NCBI GenBank assembly: GCA_001602435.1
Contig: CP012156.1
Location: 372,001 to 436,000, forward strand
DNA from: Hyphomonadaceae bacterium UKL13-1
Lineage (GTDB): Bacteria; Pseudomonadota; Alphaproteobacteria; Caulobacterales; Aquidulcibacteraceae
DNA length: 64,000 bases
Direction of reading: 5' to 3'
Shown: positions 10,192 to 17,324 of the stretch, in pieces
Layout: the number at the start of each line of letters is the position of its first letter
How positions within the stretch are numbered: the stretch's first letter is position 1
Made by a program: the position numbers and the translations under genes
Notes under the pieces: model-generated
Told to the model about the DNA's origin: nothing
What the model saw: the letters and a program-made list of their open reading frames with translations, nothing else
Database searches by the model: none

Positions 10192-10494
10192 GATAAGCCG
10201 TCCTTTGTTCGAGCGAGTTAATCATCACTGGATTGCCCTTAACCAGAGGCTAACAAGCAATCCACGCTTCGCCCGCAAGGGTCGCGCGCTTGTGAGCGGC
10301 GTATCGACCGGCGGATTGCCACCGTGTCCGGCAGCGCCGCTGCTTTAGCGCGGAAATGGTTAAAGGTCTATGGTGGGTTTCATCGCGGTCGCTGCGGTCC
10401 TCACGGACAATTTCAGCCAATGGGGAATGCCCCGTCTCCGGCTTCCCCGGCACCGACGCACGCGCCGATGCCGCCGAAGGGACCGAAGGGGAAC

Positions 10495-10512
10495 GCGCAA
10501 CAAAAGTTGCGC
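10495..10512. repeat. Perfect 7-bp hairpin H1
   Basis: GCGCAAC, an AAAA loop, then GTTGCGC. It is the first of five hairpins packed into 275 bp. Confidence 0.8.
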
Positions 10513-10530
10513 TTGTCATCGCGTTGACAG

Positions 10531-10548
10531 GCGCAGCTCGTGCTGCGC
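10531..10548. repeat. Perfect 7-bp hairpin H2
   Basis: GCGCAGC, a TCGT loop, then GCTGCGC, followed by GGTCCTTTT. On the plus strand this could act as a weak terminator, but no gene on that strand ends here. Confidence 0.8.
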
Positions 10549-10577
10549 GGTCCTTTTGGTGGGGTTTCTATCTAGAA

Positions 10578-10611
10578 GCGTTTTGGTGATCCTTCTGTCT
10601 CACCAAACCGC
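10578..10611. repeat. Inverted repeat H3, 11-bp arms
   Basis: GCGTTTTGGTG (10578-10588) and CACCAAACCGC (10601-10611) pair with one mismatch around a 12-base loop. The core TTTTGGTG recurs at 10554-10561 and inside the arm at 10738-10745. Confidence 0.75.
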
Positions 10612-10627
10612 TGTCTCAATTGTTCTT

Positions 10628-10718
10628 GCGACATCTGGGTAGTCAAGTGTCCGTTTTCTCTGAAAACGGATCGCTTAGCGACGCAGCAAAGCTGCGCACT
10701 TGACGACCCAGATGTCGC
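10628..10718. repeat. 91-bp four-way palindrome: 22-bp outer stem enclosing three hairpins
   Basis: The outer arms 10628-10649 and 10697-10718 are complementary over 22 bp with one mismatch. The 47 bases between them divide completely into three adjoining hairpins, each with a 3-base loop: 10650-10670 (9-bp stem, TCCGTTTTC/GAAAACGGA), 10671-10681 (4-bp stem) and 10682-10696 (6-bp stem, CGCAGC/GCTGCG). Apart from the loops and one mismatch every base is paired, giving a cloverleaf or cruciform shape. It is not a tRNA: there is no anticodon arm geometry, TTC loop or acceptor end. Confidence 0.85.
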
Positions 10719-10734
10719 GTGCAAGCTCGATGAT

Positions 10735-10768
10735 CTATTTTGGTGAAACCTAGGTTGCACCAAAATAG
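10735..10768. repeat. Perfect 11-bp inverted repeat H5 with palindromic centre
   Basis: CTATTTTGGTG (10735-10745) and CACCAAAATAG (10758-10768) enclose the palindrome AACCTAGGTT. It lies 16 bp beyond the four-way palindrome. Confidence 0.8.
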
Positions 10769-10820
10769 GTCCAGATCGTCAGCACAAATTCGCCCCGCAA
10801 CACCCTAAGGCTAAGGCGCG

Positions 10821-10860
10821 CTCCCCTCTCCACTTGGGAGAGGGGACGGGGGTGAGGGCT
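10821..10860 (+). repeat. Intergenic repeat element A, copy 1
   Basis: CCCCTCTCC and GGAGAGGGG form a 9-bp hairpin, followed by ACGGGGGTGAGGGCT. A second copy with the same plan is at 16501-16540. It pairs with element B (10930-10986), which is the same consensus in inverted orientation with a different core. Confidence 0.85.
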
Positions 10861-10929
10861 GACGCGCGCAATAATTGAGGGCTGATGTCTAATCTAAATC
10901 CCTAAATACAATAAGGTTTTGTGCCACTA

Positions 10930-10986
10930 AGCCCTCACCCCCGACCCGTCGACCTGCAGGTCGACCCCAAAGGGCGAGGGGAGCGC
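10930..10986 (-). repeat. Intergenic repeat element B, copy 1, inverted relative to A
   Basis: Read on the minus strand it starts CTCCCCTCGCCC and ends GGGGGTGAGGGC, the same ends as element A. Its core holds the 18-bp perfect palindrome GTCGACCTGCAGGTCGAC (10948-10965). The second copy at 16607-16667 has the same outer palindrome with AATT at the centre instead of TGCA. Confidence 0.85.
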
Positions 10987-11034
10987 ATAGATAAAAACTT
11001 ATCCCCCACCCATCAAACCCCGCATAACTTAAGG

Positions 11035-11265
11035 CCATCTCCAACGAGAGGGCGTTGTTGCTGCAGCGGCGACACCGGTTGGGGATGGTAAGCGGGATTA
11101 ATCGAGGTTGAAGTGGCGACCTCGTGTTTCATTGGGATTAGCTGTCCTGATGCCCGAGTGTGCTTGAGCCCGACTGCCGTGTGAAGCCCTTGGTCAAGAA
11201 CTTAGGCGATGCCTTTGAGACGCCTTGGGGAAGCCTTATGTATTTTTGGAAGCGCAAGCTTCTAG
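11035..11265 (+). ncRNA. Possible structured RNA in the acnA-HAD intergenic region
   Basis: CCATCTCCAA (11035-11044) pairs with TTGGGGATGG (11079-11088) over 10 bp including a G-U pair. Inside, GTTGCTG/CGGCGAC makes a 7-bp stem that also relies on G-U pairs. Downstream, CGAGGT/ACCTCG (11103-11124) and GGAAGC-GCAA-GCTTCT (11248-11263, a GNRA-type loop) form further hairpins. Use of G-U pairs and a tetraloop favours an RNA over a DNA site. It matches no RNA family I can recall (not tmRNA, 6S, SRP or RNase P by eye), and the strand is a guess. Confidence 0.2.
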
Positions 11266-11347
11266 GATGAGGCCTTTACGAACTAGGCGGGGGAAATTTG
11301 AACCACCCGTGGCGTCATGAACCACCTAAGCACACAGAACTTTTCAG

Positions 11348-11428
11348 CCGGGGCGCACGGTTTGCGTCGTATTCCGGGCCAGTCCGTTAATCTGGCCCAC
11401 CTCATTTGGCGCATACCACGCGCCCCGG
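11348..11428. repeat. 81-bp long imperfect hairpin upstream of the HAD gene
   Basis: Nested arms: CCGGGGCGC/GCGCCCCGG (11348-11356 and 11420-11428, perfect 9 bp), then GGTTTGCG/CGCATACC (one mismatch), then GGGCCAG/CTGGCCC (11376-11382 and 11392-11398, perfect). The arms are symmetric about one centre. A smaller hairpin with one bulge (CCCCG-GTGG, TTTT loop) follows at 11447-11469. Confidence 0.8.
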
Positions 11429-11562
11429 CCCCTCACTCAGCCGCACCCCCGGTGGTTTTCCACGCGGGGCTATGGGTGTTGCTCCCCTCTCCCGAGGCGA
11501 AAAGGAAGAGGACCCGCACACGCCATTCTCGACCTTGTCATCAAGGCGCAGTATCAGAAGCC

Positions 11563-12417
11563 ATGACCGTACGAATCATCCATGCCCTCGCCGATATTGC
11601 TGACCATTATGACGCTGTCCTGTGTGACGTGTGGGGGGTGATCCATAATGGCAGGGCCGCTTATCAACAGGGCTGTAACGCGCTGGCCGCGTTTCGCGAG
11701 ATGGGCAAGCCGGTGGTGCTGATCTCCAACGCGCCGCGCCCTTCCAATGTGATCCCCAAGCAATTGGAAGCGCTGCATGTGCGCCGCGATGCTTGGGATG
11801 CGATAGTGACGTCAGGTGATGCCACACGGGCCGAGATCGAAAAGCGCGGACCGCGCGGCTATAAGATTGGTCCATCCAAGGATGAAGGCTTGTATGAAGG
11901 CCTGCCCGTTGACTTCCGCCCAGCGGAGACGGCGGACTATGTGATCTGTACTGGCCTGCGCGATGATTTGAGTGAGCCGCCGGAAAGCTATCGCGATGAG
12001 CTGGCAGCCTTGGCTGCCCGCAATCTGCCCTTCATCTGCGCCAACCCAGACCGGGTGGTGCAATTTGGCGGCCATCTGATCCCCTGCGCCGGGGCCTTGG
12101 CCGATATTTATGAAGAATTGGGTGGGCCTGTTATCATGGCCGGCAAGCCCTATGCGCCGATCTATGACCTGACCATCGCAGAAGCGGAGCGCCTCGCGGG
12201 CAAGCCCCTCGCACGCGAGCGCCTCTTGTGCATTGGCGACGGCGTGCAGACCGATGTCGCCGGTGCGCATGGCCAGAAGCTCGACTGCTTGTTCGTCGCT
12301 GGTGGCATTCACGCAGCAGAACTCTCCAATGCCGACGGGCTGGATGGCGCGAAAGTGGAGGCCTTCCTTGCCTCCTATCGGGTCGATGCCCGCTGGGCGA
12401 TTGCCGAACTGGCTTAA
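11563..12417 (+). CDS. HAD-superfamily class IIA hydrolase, TIGR01459-like
   Basis: 284 residues. NagD-like HAD phosphatases of this subfamily are cytoplasmic; the physiological substrate is not known. HAD motif I is YDAVLCDVWGVIHNG, a NagD-type variant with Trp-Gly after the nucleophile Asp; motif II is VLISNAPRP; motif III/IV lies around MAGKPYAPIYD and CIGDGVQTDVAGA. I start at ATG 11563 (MTVRIIHALADI), which matches the usual family N-terminus; the frame stays open upstream but through the palindromic region. Only a weak purine stretch precedes the start. It is followed 60 bases later by dcd on the same strand. Confidence 0.88.
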   Translation: MTVRIIHALADIADHYDAVLCDVWGVIHNGRAAYQQGCNALAAFREMGKPVVLISNAPRPSNVIPKQLEALHVRRDAWDAIVTSGDATRAEIEKRGPRGYKIGPSKDEGLYEGLPVDFRPAETADYVICTGLRDDLSEPPESYRDELAALAARNLPFICANPDRVVQFGGHLIPCAGALADIYEELGGPVIMAGKPYAPIYDLTIAEAERLAGKPLARERLLCIGDGVQTDVAGAHGQKLDCLFVAGGIHAAELSNADGLDGAKVEAFLASYRVDARWAIAELA

Positions 12418-12477
12418 GCCGTCCGTGCTCGACATAGGGGCATAGAGAAAACGCCCTAAACCCGCTATGCAGGTGGG

Positions 12478-13515
12478 ATGATCGATTCCATCGCTGACGG
12501 GGTTTTGCCCGACCACATTCTGCAGGCCCTGGCCGATGGCGGCGCCATCACGGCCGCCACCCCCTTTGCCGAAAAACAAATCCAACCCGCCAGCCTCGAC
12601 TTGCGCTTGGGTGACTTTGCGTATCGGGTGCGCGCCAGCTTCTTACCGGGCCAAGGCCGCACCGTTTCCCAGCGCTTGAGCGAAAGCGATTTGGTGCTGC
12701 ACAAGCTGGATCTGCGGGAAGGCGCGGTACTGGAGACGGGCTGTGTCTATCTCGCGCCCCTCCAAGAAAGCCTCGCCCTACCTGAGACGGTGTTTGCGCT
12801 GGCTAACCCCAAAAGCTCCACCGGGCGGATTGATGTGTTTGTGCGCGTGATTGCCGATGGCGCGACCAGCTTTGACCGCGTGCGCGCCGGCTATGAAGGC
12901 CCGCTGTGGGTTGAGATTTGCCCGCGCACCTTCTCCATCCTTGCCCGCCCGGGTGACCGCTTGGCCCAGCTGCGCTTGAAGAAGGGCCAGACGCCAACGC
13001 TTAAACGCCTCGATCTGAACTTGGATCTATCCCACGACTCCTTAGGGCCTGTTATAGGTTATCGGGCGCGGCGCCATGCGCCCTTATTGGACCTTGCTAA
13101 AGTGGGCGGCCATGCGCCGCGCGATTGGTTTGAGCCTTTGACGGCGCGCGATGGCCGTTTGGTGTTGGACCCCGGTGAGTTTTACATTTTGGCCAGTCAG
13201 TCGGGTCTATCGATCCCAAAAGATGTCGCCGCAGAAATGGTGGCGACCGCTGAAGATTTGGGTGAGTTCCGCGCCCATTATGCGGGCTTCTTTGATCCCG
13301 GCTTTGGCGCGAAAGATCATGGCAGTGCGGGTGCGCGCGGCGTGTTGGAAGTGCGCGGGCGGGACGTGCCCTTTGTGTTGGAGCATAATCAGCCCGTGGC
13401 CCGCTTGATTTATGAGCCTTTGTCTTCCGCCCCAGAGGCCTTTTATGGCGATGTGGGCAGTCATTATCAGGGCCAGAGCCTGAAATTGTCGAAACTGTTT
13501 GAACCATGGTCCTGA
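12478..13515 (+). CDS. dcd: 2'-deoxycytidine 5'-triphosphate deaminase, tandem-domain alphaproteobacterial type
   Basis: 345 residues, about twice the size of E. coli Dcd, as expected for the alphaproteobacterial form with two fused trimeric-dUTPase-like domains. It deaminates dCTP to dUTP for dTTP synthesis. Motifs include QPASLDLRLGD and ANPKSSTGRIDVFVR in the first half, and DPGEFYILASQ and YAGFFDPGFG in the second. The start ATG at 12478 lies directly after AGGTGG. The aldehyde dehydrogenase gene begins 1 base after its stop, suggesting cotranscription, although the two pathways are unrelated. Confidence 0.88.
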   Translation: MIDSIADGVLPDHILQALADGGAITAATPFAEKQIQPASLDLRLGDFAYRVRASFLPGQGRTVSQRLSESDLVLHKLDLREGAVLETGCVYLAPLQESLALPETVFALANPKSSTGRIDVFVRVIADGATSFDRVRAGYEGPLWVEICPRTFSILARPGDRLAQLRLKKGQTPTLKRLDLNLDLSHDSLGPVIGYRARRHAPLLDLAKVGGHAPRDWFEPLTARDGRLVLDPGEFYILASQSGLSIPKDVAAEMVATAEDLGEFRAHYAGFFDPGFGAKDHGSAGARGVLEVRGRDVPFVLEHNQPVARLIYEPLSSAPEAFYGDVGSHYQGQSLKLSKLFEPWS

Positions 13516-13516
13516 C

Positions 13517-14947
13517 ATGTTGATCACCTCCATCTCTCCCATTGACGGCCAGAAGCTGGGCGAAGTGCCTGCCGCCTCAGCAGACGATTGCCGCGAAGCT
13601 TGTGAGACTGCACATGCCGCTTTTGTCGCCTGGCGGGCCATTCCCGCGCCTCGGCGGGGGGAGTTAGTTCGGCTGTGGGGGCAGGAATTGCGCGCGCGCA
13701 AGCAAGAACTTGCCGATATGGTGACGCTGGAAGCGGGCAAGACCCGCTCAGAAGCCTTGGGCGAAGTGCAAGAAATGATCGACATGGCCGATTATGCGGT
13801 TGGCCTGTCGCGACAATTGGCGGGCCTGACCTTGGCGTCCGAGCGGCCGGGCCATCATTTGCTCGAGCGCTGGAAGCCCTTAGGCCCGGTGCTGGTCATC
13901 AGCGCCTTTAACTTCCCCGTGGCGGTATTTGCGTGGAATGCCATGCTGGCGCTGGTGTGCGGTGATCCCGTTATTTGGAAGCCGTCTGAAAAGACGCCAC
14001 TCTGTGCCCAGATCACTTGCGCCATCTTCAACCGCGCGGTCGCCAAATTTGGCGCTGAGGCCCCCGCTGGCTTGATCCAAGTGGTGCAGGGCGATGCCAG
14101 CATCGGGGCAGAGCTGGTGGCCCATCCGTTGATCCGTCTGGTTTCGGCCACGGGCTCTACCCGCATGGGGCGGGAAGTGGCCAAGGCTTGTGCGACCCAT
14201 CTCAAGCGCAGCTTATTAGAGCTGGGCGGCAATGGCGCGATGATTGTGCGGCCCAGTGCTGATTTAGACCTAGCCGTGCGCGCCATTGTGTTTTCAGCGG
14301 TCGGTACCGCAGGTCAACGCTGCACCACCTTGCGCCGCTTGATCGTGCATCCCGATGTGAAAGCCGACCTTATCGCGCGTTTGGTGCGGGCCTATGCGAG
14401 CCTGTCGATTGGTGATCCGCGTAAGGCCGAAACCCTGATCGGCCCTCTGATTGATGCTGCCGCCGTCGCCGCCATGCTGCAGGCCCTAGAGACAGCCCAA
14501 GCCGAAGGCGGGCGCGTGCTGGTGGGTGGTCAGGCCTTGCACGGCAATTACGTCCAGCCCGCACTCGTCGACATGCCGACCCAGACCGCCATCATGCAAA
14601 CAGAAACCTTCGCCCCCATCCTCTATGTGGTGGAAGCTGAAAGCTTGGCAGAGGCCATCACCATCCAGAATGACGTGCCCCAAGGCCTGTCGTCCTCCAT
14701 CTTCACGACCGACTTGCGGGAGGCTGAGACCTTCTTGTCGCACCAAGGCTCGGATTGCGGGATTGCCAACGTCAATATCGGGACCTCGGGTGCCGAAATT
14801 GGCGGCGCTTTTGGTGGCGAGAAAGAAACCGGCGGGGGCCGGGAAGCAGGCTCTGATGCGTGGAAAGCCTATATGATCCGCCAGACCCAAACGATCAATT
14901 ACTCCACCACCTTGCCCTTAGCGCAAGGCGTTGTCTTTGATCTGTAA
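13517..14947 (+). CDS. ALDH7-family aldehyde dehydrogenase, probable L-piperidine-6-carboxylate dehydrogenase
   Basis: 476 residues. The closest family by motif is ALDH7 (antiquitin/AmaB), which oxidises alpha-aminoadipate semialdehyde, in equilibrium with piperideine-6-carboxylate, during lysine breakdown. Catalytic Cys269 is in GTAGQRCTTLRR and general-base Glu235 in LLELGGN. The C-terminal INYSTTLPLAQGVVFDL is characteristic of this subgroup. I chose ATG at 13517, one base after the dcd stop; a TTG at 13499 would overlap dcd. No other lysine-catabolism gene is in view, so the exact substrate is inferred. Confidence 0.87.
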   Translation: MLITSISPIDGQKLGEVPAASADDCREACETAHAAFVAWRAIPAPRRGELVRLWGQELRARKQELADMVTLEAGKTRSEALGEVQEMIDMADYAVGLSRQLAGLTLASERPGHHLLERWKPLGPVLVISAFNFPVAVFAWNAMLALVCGDPVIWKPSEKTPLCAQITCAIFNRAVAKFGAEAPAGLIQVVQGDASIGAELVAHPLIRLVSATGSTRMGREVAKACATHLKRSLLELGGNGAMIVRPSADLDLAVRAIVFSAVGTAGQRCTTLRRLIVHPDVKADLIARLVRAYASLSIGDPRKAETLIGPLIDAAAVAAMLQALETAQAEGGRVLVGGQALHGNYVQPALVDMPTQTAIMQTETFAPILYVVEAESLAEAITIQNDVPQGLSSSIFTTDLREAETFLSHQGSDCGIANVNIGTSGAEIGGAFGGEKETGGGREAGSDAWKAYMIRQTQTINYSTTLPLAQGVVFDL

Positions 14948-14989
14948 GCAAGGGATGCAGAGGACTGCGATGGGCAGTATAGGCAGGCC

Positions 14990-15388
14990 ATGACCCAATA
15001 TTCCGCCACGACTCGCGGTGTCCGCATACAGGTGACGCCGGTTTTCCTCGACGATCAATCTGATCCCGAGGAGAATGATTTCGTGTGGGCCTATACGGTC
15101 GAGATCGCCAATCTGTCAGAGCAAACCGTGCAACTGACGGCGCGTACGTGGAAGATTATCGACCACCATGGCGTCACCCAAGTCGTGCAGGGCCCGGGCG
15201 TTGTCGGCGAACAGCCGATCCTGCGCGAAGGCGATAGCTTCACTTACACCTCCGGCTGCCCCCTTTCGACGCCCTCTGGCTTGATGATGGGCAGCTATCT
15301 GATGCAGACCGACGACGGCGAAACCTTTGAAGCCCAAGTCCCCGCCTTTTCGCTCGACAGCCCGTTTGAAATCCGTAGTGTGAATTAA
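14990..15388 (+). CDS. apaG: ApaG domain protein
   Basis: 132 residues, the normal size. ApaG is a small cytosolic immunoglobulin-like fold protein linked genetically to Co/Mg resistance and Ap4A metabolism; its biochemical role is unsettled. Family features include YTVEIANLSEQTVQL, W-K-I-ID-HHG and GPGVVGEQPIL. The start at 14990 has AGGCAGG upstream. The last 85 bases (15303-15387) are present again, 92% identical, just after the next gene; see 16403-16487. Confidence 0.95.
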   Translation: MTQYSATTRGVRIQVTPVFLDDQSDPEENDFVWAYTVEIANLSEQTVQLTARTWKIIDHHGVTQVVQGPGVVGEQPILREGDSFTYTSGCPLSTPSGLMMGSYLMQTDDGETFEAQVPAFSLDSPFEIRSVN

Positions 15389-15427
15389 ACGGGTGGGGGC
15401 CTCAAAGAAAAGTGACGTGAGGTCCAA

Positions 15428-16402
15428 ATGAGTAAGCCCCTTTTTGCGTTTCAGCTTGGCCTGGGATGCTTCCTTGCATTTGGCATTATTTCCCCATTAG
15501 CCGCCCAGAAGACCCCGCTAAAATCCCACCCAATCTTGGCCCATCGAGGCGTACACCAGACCTATGCTCGTGAGGGGCTTGAGCGCGACACCTGTACTGC
15601 AAGCCGAATTAATCCGCCCACGCACGCATTCATGGAAAATACCATCCCATCGCTTCTGGCCACGGTAGCGCTTGGCGCAGACGTGATCGAGGTGGATGTG
15701 CATCCCACCACCGATGGTGATTTTGCTGTGTTTCATGACTGGACCTTGGACTGTCGCACCAACGGCAGCGGCGTCACGCGGACCCATACGATGGCCTATC
15801 TACGTGGCTTAGATGTCGGTTATGGCTACACAGCCGATCAAGGCGCGAGCTTTCCTTTGCGGGGCAAGGGGCTGGGCCTGATGGTCAATTTGGAAGAAGT
15901 GCTGAAAGCGCTGCCCAGCACGCAAGTCCTGATCAATATCAAGAGCCGAGACCCAGAGGAAGGTCGCAAGCTGGCCGCTCATTTGGCTAGGCTGGGGGTC
16001 CGCCCGGATCGTGTGATGGTCTATGGCCACGAAGCGCCAATTGCGTCTTACTTGCGTGCGGCAGGGCCATCATTTCGGGGCTTCTCTAAGAAACAAGTGG
16101 CGGATTGCTTGAAGTCCTATGTGGTTTGGGGCTGGTCGGGTTTTGTGCCTAAAGCCTGCAAGCGCAGCGTCATCTTGGTGCCGCACAGCCATACCGGCCT
16201 CATCTGGGGGTGGCGGTCTCGTTTTGCGAAGCGCATGGCAAAGGCGGGCAGCCAGGTCTATCTGGTCGGGCCGGTGCCTAAGAATTCTCAATCCTCTTTG
16301 GCCGGTTTGAATGATCCAGCCCTCCTAAAGGGCCTGCCAGAGGGTGTTGGAGTTTGGACGGATGCCGTCGAGATTATTGCCCCAGCGCTGGCTGGGAAAT
16401 AG
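15428..16402 (+). CDS. Exported glycerophosphodiester phosphodiesterase
   Basis: 324 residues with an N-terminal signal peptide ending near LAAQ-K. It would release sn-glycerol 3-phosphate from glycerophosphodiesters in the periplasm. Catalytic and metal residues of the GDPD family are in place: His39-Arg40 (AHRG), Glu70 (MENT), Glu88 and Asp90 (VIEVDVH), and His103 (FHDWTLD). Around residues 45-65 there is an extra Cys-containing loop. The ribosome site is GTGAGGT. The gene sits between the complete apaG and a second copy of the apaG 3' end, which suggests that it arrived by recombination in apaG. Confidence 0.92.
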   Translation: MSKPLFAFQLGLGCFLAFGIISPLAAQKTPLKSHPILAHRGVHQTYAREGLERDTCTASRINPPTHAFMENTIPSLLATVALGADVIEVDVHPTTDGDFAVFHDWTLDCRTNGSGVTRTHTMAYLRGLDVGYGYTADQGASFPLRGKGLGLMVNLEEVLKALPSTQVLINIKSRDPEEGRKLAAHLARLGVRPDRVMVYGHEAPIASYLRAAGPSFRGFSKKQVADCLKSYVVWGWSGFVPKACKRSVILVPHSHTGLIWGWRSRFAKRMAKAGSQVYLVGPVPKNSQSSLAGLNDPALLKGLPEGVGVWTDAVEIIAPALAGK

Positions 16403-16487
16403 TGCAGACCGACGACGGCGAAACCTTCGAAGCCCAAGGCCCAGCTTTCTCCTTCGACAGCCCGTTTGAAATCCGTAGTGTGAATTA
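16403..16487 (+). pseudogene. Remnant of a second apaG 3' end
   Basis: These 85 bases align without gaps to the last 85 bases of apaG (15303-15387) with 7 differences. Five are synonymous; two change residues (Val to Gly, Leu to Phe); the stop is TAG instead of TAA. The pattern indicates that the two copies diverged as working genes in different genomes before being brought together. It begins at the base after the phosphodiesterase stop codon. Confidence 0.9.
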
Positions 16488-16500
16488 GGGGGGCGTAATA

Positions 16501-16540
16501 GCCCCTCTCCCAATGGGAGAGGGGTTGGGGTGAGGGCTTT
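16501..16540 (+). repeat. Intergenic repeat element A, copy 2
   Basis: CCCCTCTCC and GGAGAGGGG again form a hairpin (loop CAAT with flanking pairs), followed by TTGGGGTGAGGGCTT. Same orientation as copy 1 at 10821. Confidence 0.85.
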
Positions 16541-16606
16541 CCTCACAACCTTCCCATGTGCGTTGGGGAGCCTTTAAGCCCCTAAAGCGATAAGAGTGTG
16601 TGCAAA

Positions 16607-16667
16607 CCCTCCTCACCCCCGACCCGTCGACCAATTGGTCGACCCCCCCAAAGGGGGCGAGGGGAGG
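16607..16667 (-). repeat. Intergenic repeat element B, copy 2
   Basis: Inverted partner of the element at 16501, with the 18-bp palindrome GTCGACCAATTGGTCGAC at 16626-16643. The spacer between A and B is about 66 bp here and about 70 bp at the first locus, with unrelated sequence. Confidence 0.85.
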
Positions 16668-16737
16668 TCATCCAAACTGCAAAAATTTCGCCAAAATCAA
16701 CACCCCTCCTTAAGGCGTTGGGTGTATAATCCGGCTT

Positions 16738-17316
16738 ATGGAAGCTACACCGCACACATCGGGCGAGCCAATCATCCTCTCCCACATTATGCCGACACCC
16801 ATTCGCCTGATCTTTGGCGGAGTTGGTCTTGCATTGACAATTTTGCTGTTGGTCGAGCTTGGACCAGCCTTATGGCCGCCTTCGTTTCTGACGCTTTTCT
16901 TTGGCATTATCGTGCTGGGTGGCTTGTCGGTCACCTTGGCCCTTGTGGCAGGCTCTGCCCTTGGCCCGGACCAGACTTGGGAGATAGGTCCCGGGAAGCT
17001 GACCATCACCTATCAGCTGTTCAACCAGACCTCAGTTAAGACCTATGATCTGCACGATTTCGAGACCTGCGAGGTGACAAGCGCCCAATATGATTCCGAT
17101 GTCGAGGCTTATCAATTAGTCTGCAGTTTGCCGTTGGGCAGAACGGTTCAGACTGGACTGGAAAGCACGCCCTTCTTGATGGCGATCCTCGCATTCCTGC
17201 AAAACCCTATCGCAAACTCGAACAGGCCCCACCATGCGGAGATCCGGCTGCGATCACCTGCTTTTACAAAGAGAGAAGAAGCCGAACGCGCCCTCACGCG
17301 TCTGATGGCACCTTAG
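16738..17316 (+). CDS. Hypothetical membrane protein with cytosolic PH-like domain
   Basis: 192 residues, no family recognised. Two hydrophobic segments (about 22-44 and 50-74) form a hairpin in the membrane. The remaining 115 residues (GKLTITYQLFNQTSVKTYDLHDFETCEV and onward) alternate like beta strands with a final helix, as in small bacterial PH-like membrane proteins. The initiator ATG at 16738 has no strong ribosome site. It is convergent with mtaB, 8 bases apart. A real gene is likely from its codon pattern and membrane topology, but function is unknown. Confidence 0.65.
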   Translation: MEATPHTSGEPIILSHIMPTPIRLIFGGVGLALTILLLVELGPALWPPSFLTLFFGIIVLGGLSVTLALVAGSALGPDQTWEIGPGKLTITYQLFNQTSVKTYDLHDFETCEVTSAQYDSDVEAYQLVCSLPLGRTVQTGLESTPFLMAILAFLQNPIANSNRPHHAEIRLRSPAFTKREEAERALTRLMAP

Positions 17317-17324
17317 AGCCTAGA

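Larger units (their letters stand above)
10192..11562. other. 1.37-kb gene-free region rich in palindromes
   Basis: The region lies between the divergent starts of acnA and the HAD hydrolase gene. I find no supported protein gene: the open frames here are short, low in complexity and cross strong palindromes. It holds at least seven perfect or near-perfect inverted repeats (10495-10768, 11348-11428, 11447-11469), one pair of inverted repeat elements (10821-10986) and a possible structured RNA (11035-11265). These are listed separately. Confidence 0.85.

Noticed and set aside
10250-10640. Short open frames in the palindrome region on both strands
   Set aside because: Low-complexity Arg/Pro/Ala-rich products that run across perfect palindromes; no homology, no ribosome sites.
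10628-10718. Cloverleaf shape suggesting a tRNA
   Set aside because: Outer stem of 22 bp, three loops of only 3 bases each, no conserved tRNA bases or CCA end.
10948-10965. GTCGACCTGCAGGTCGAC resembling a cloning polylinker (SalI-PstI-SalI)
   Set aside because: It lies inside a repeat element that recurs at 16607-16667 with a different palindrome centre, so it is natural sequence, not a vector remnant.
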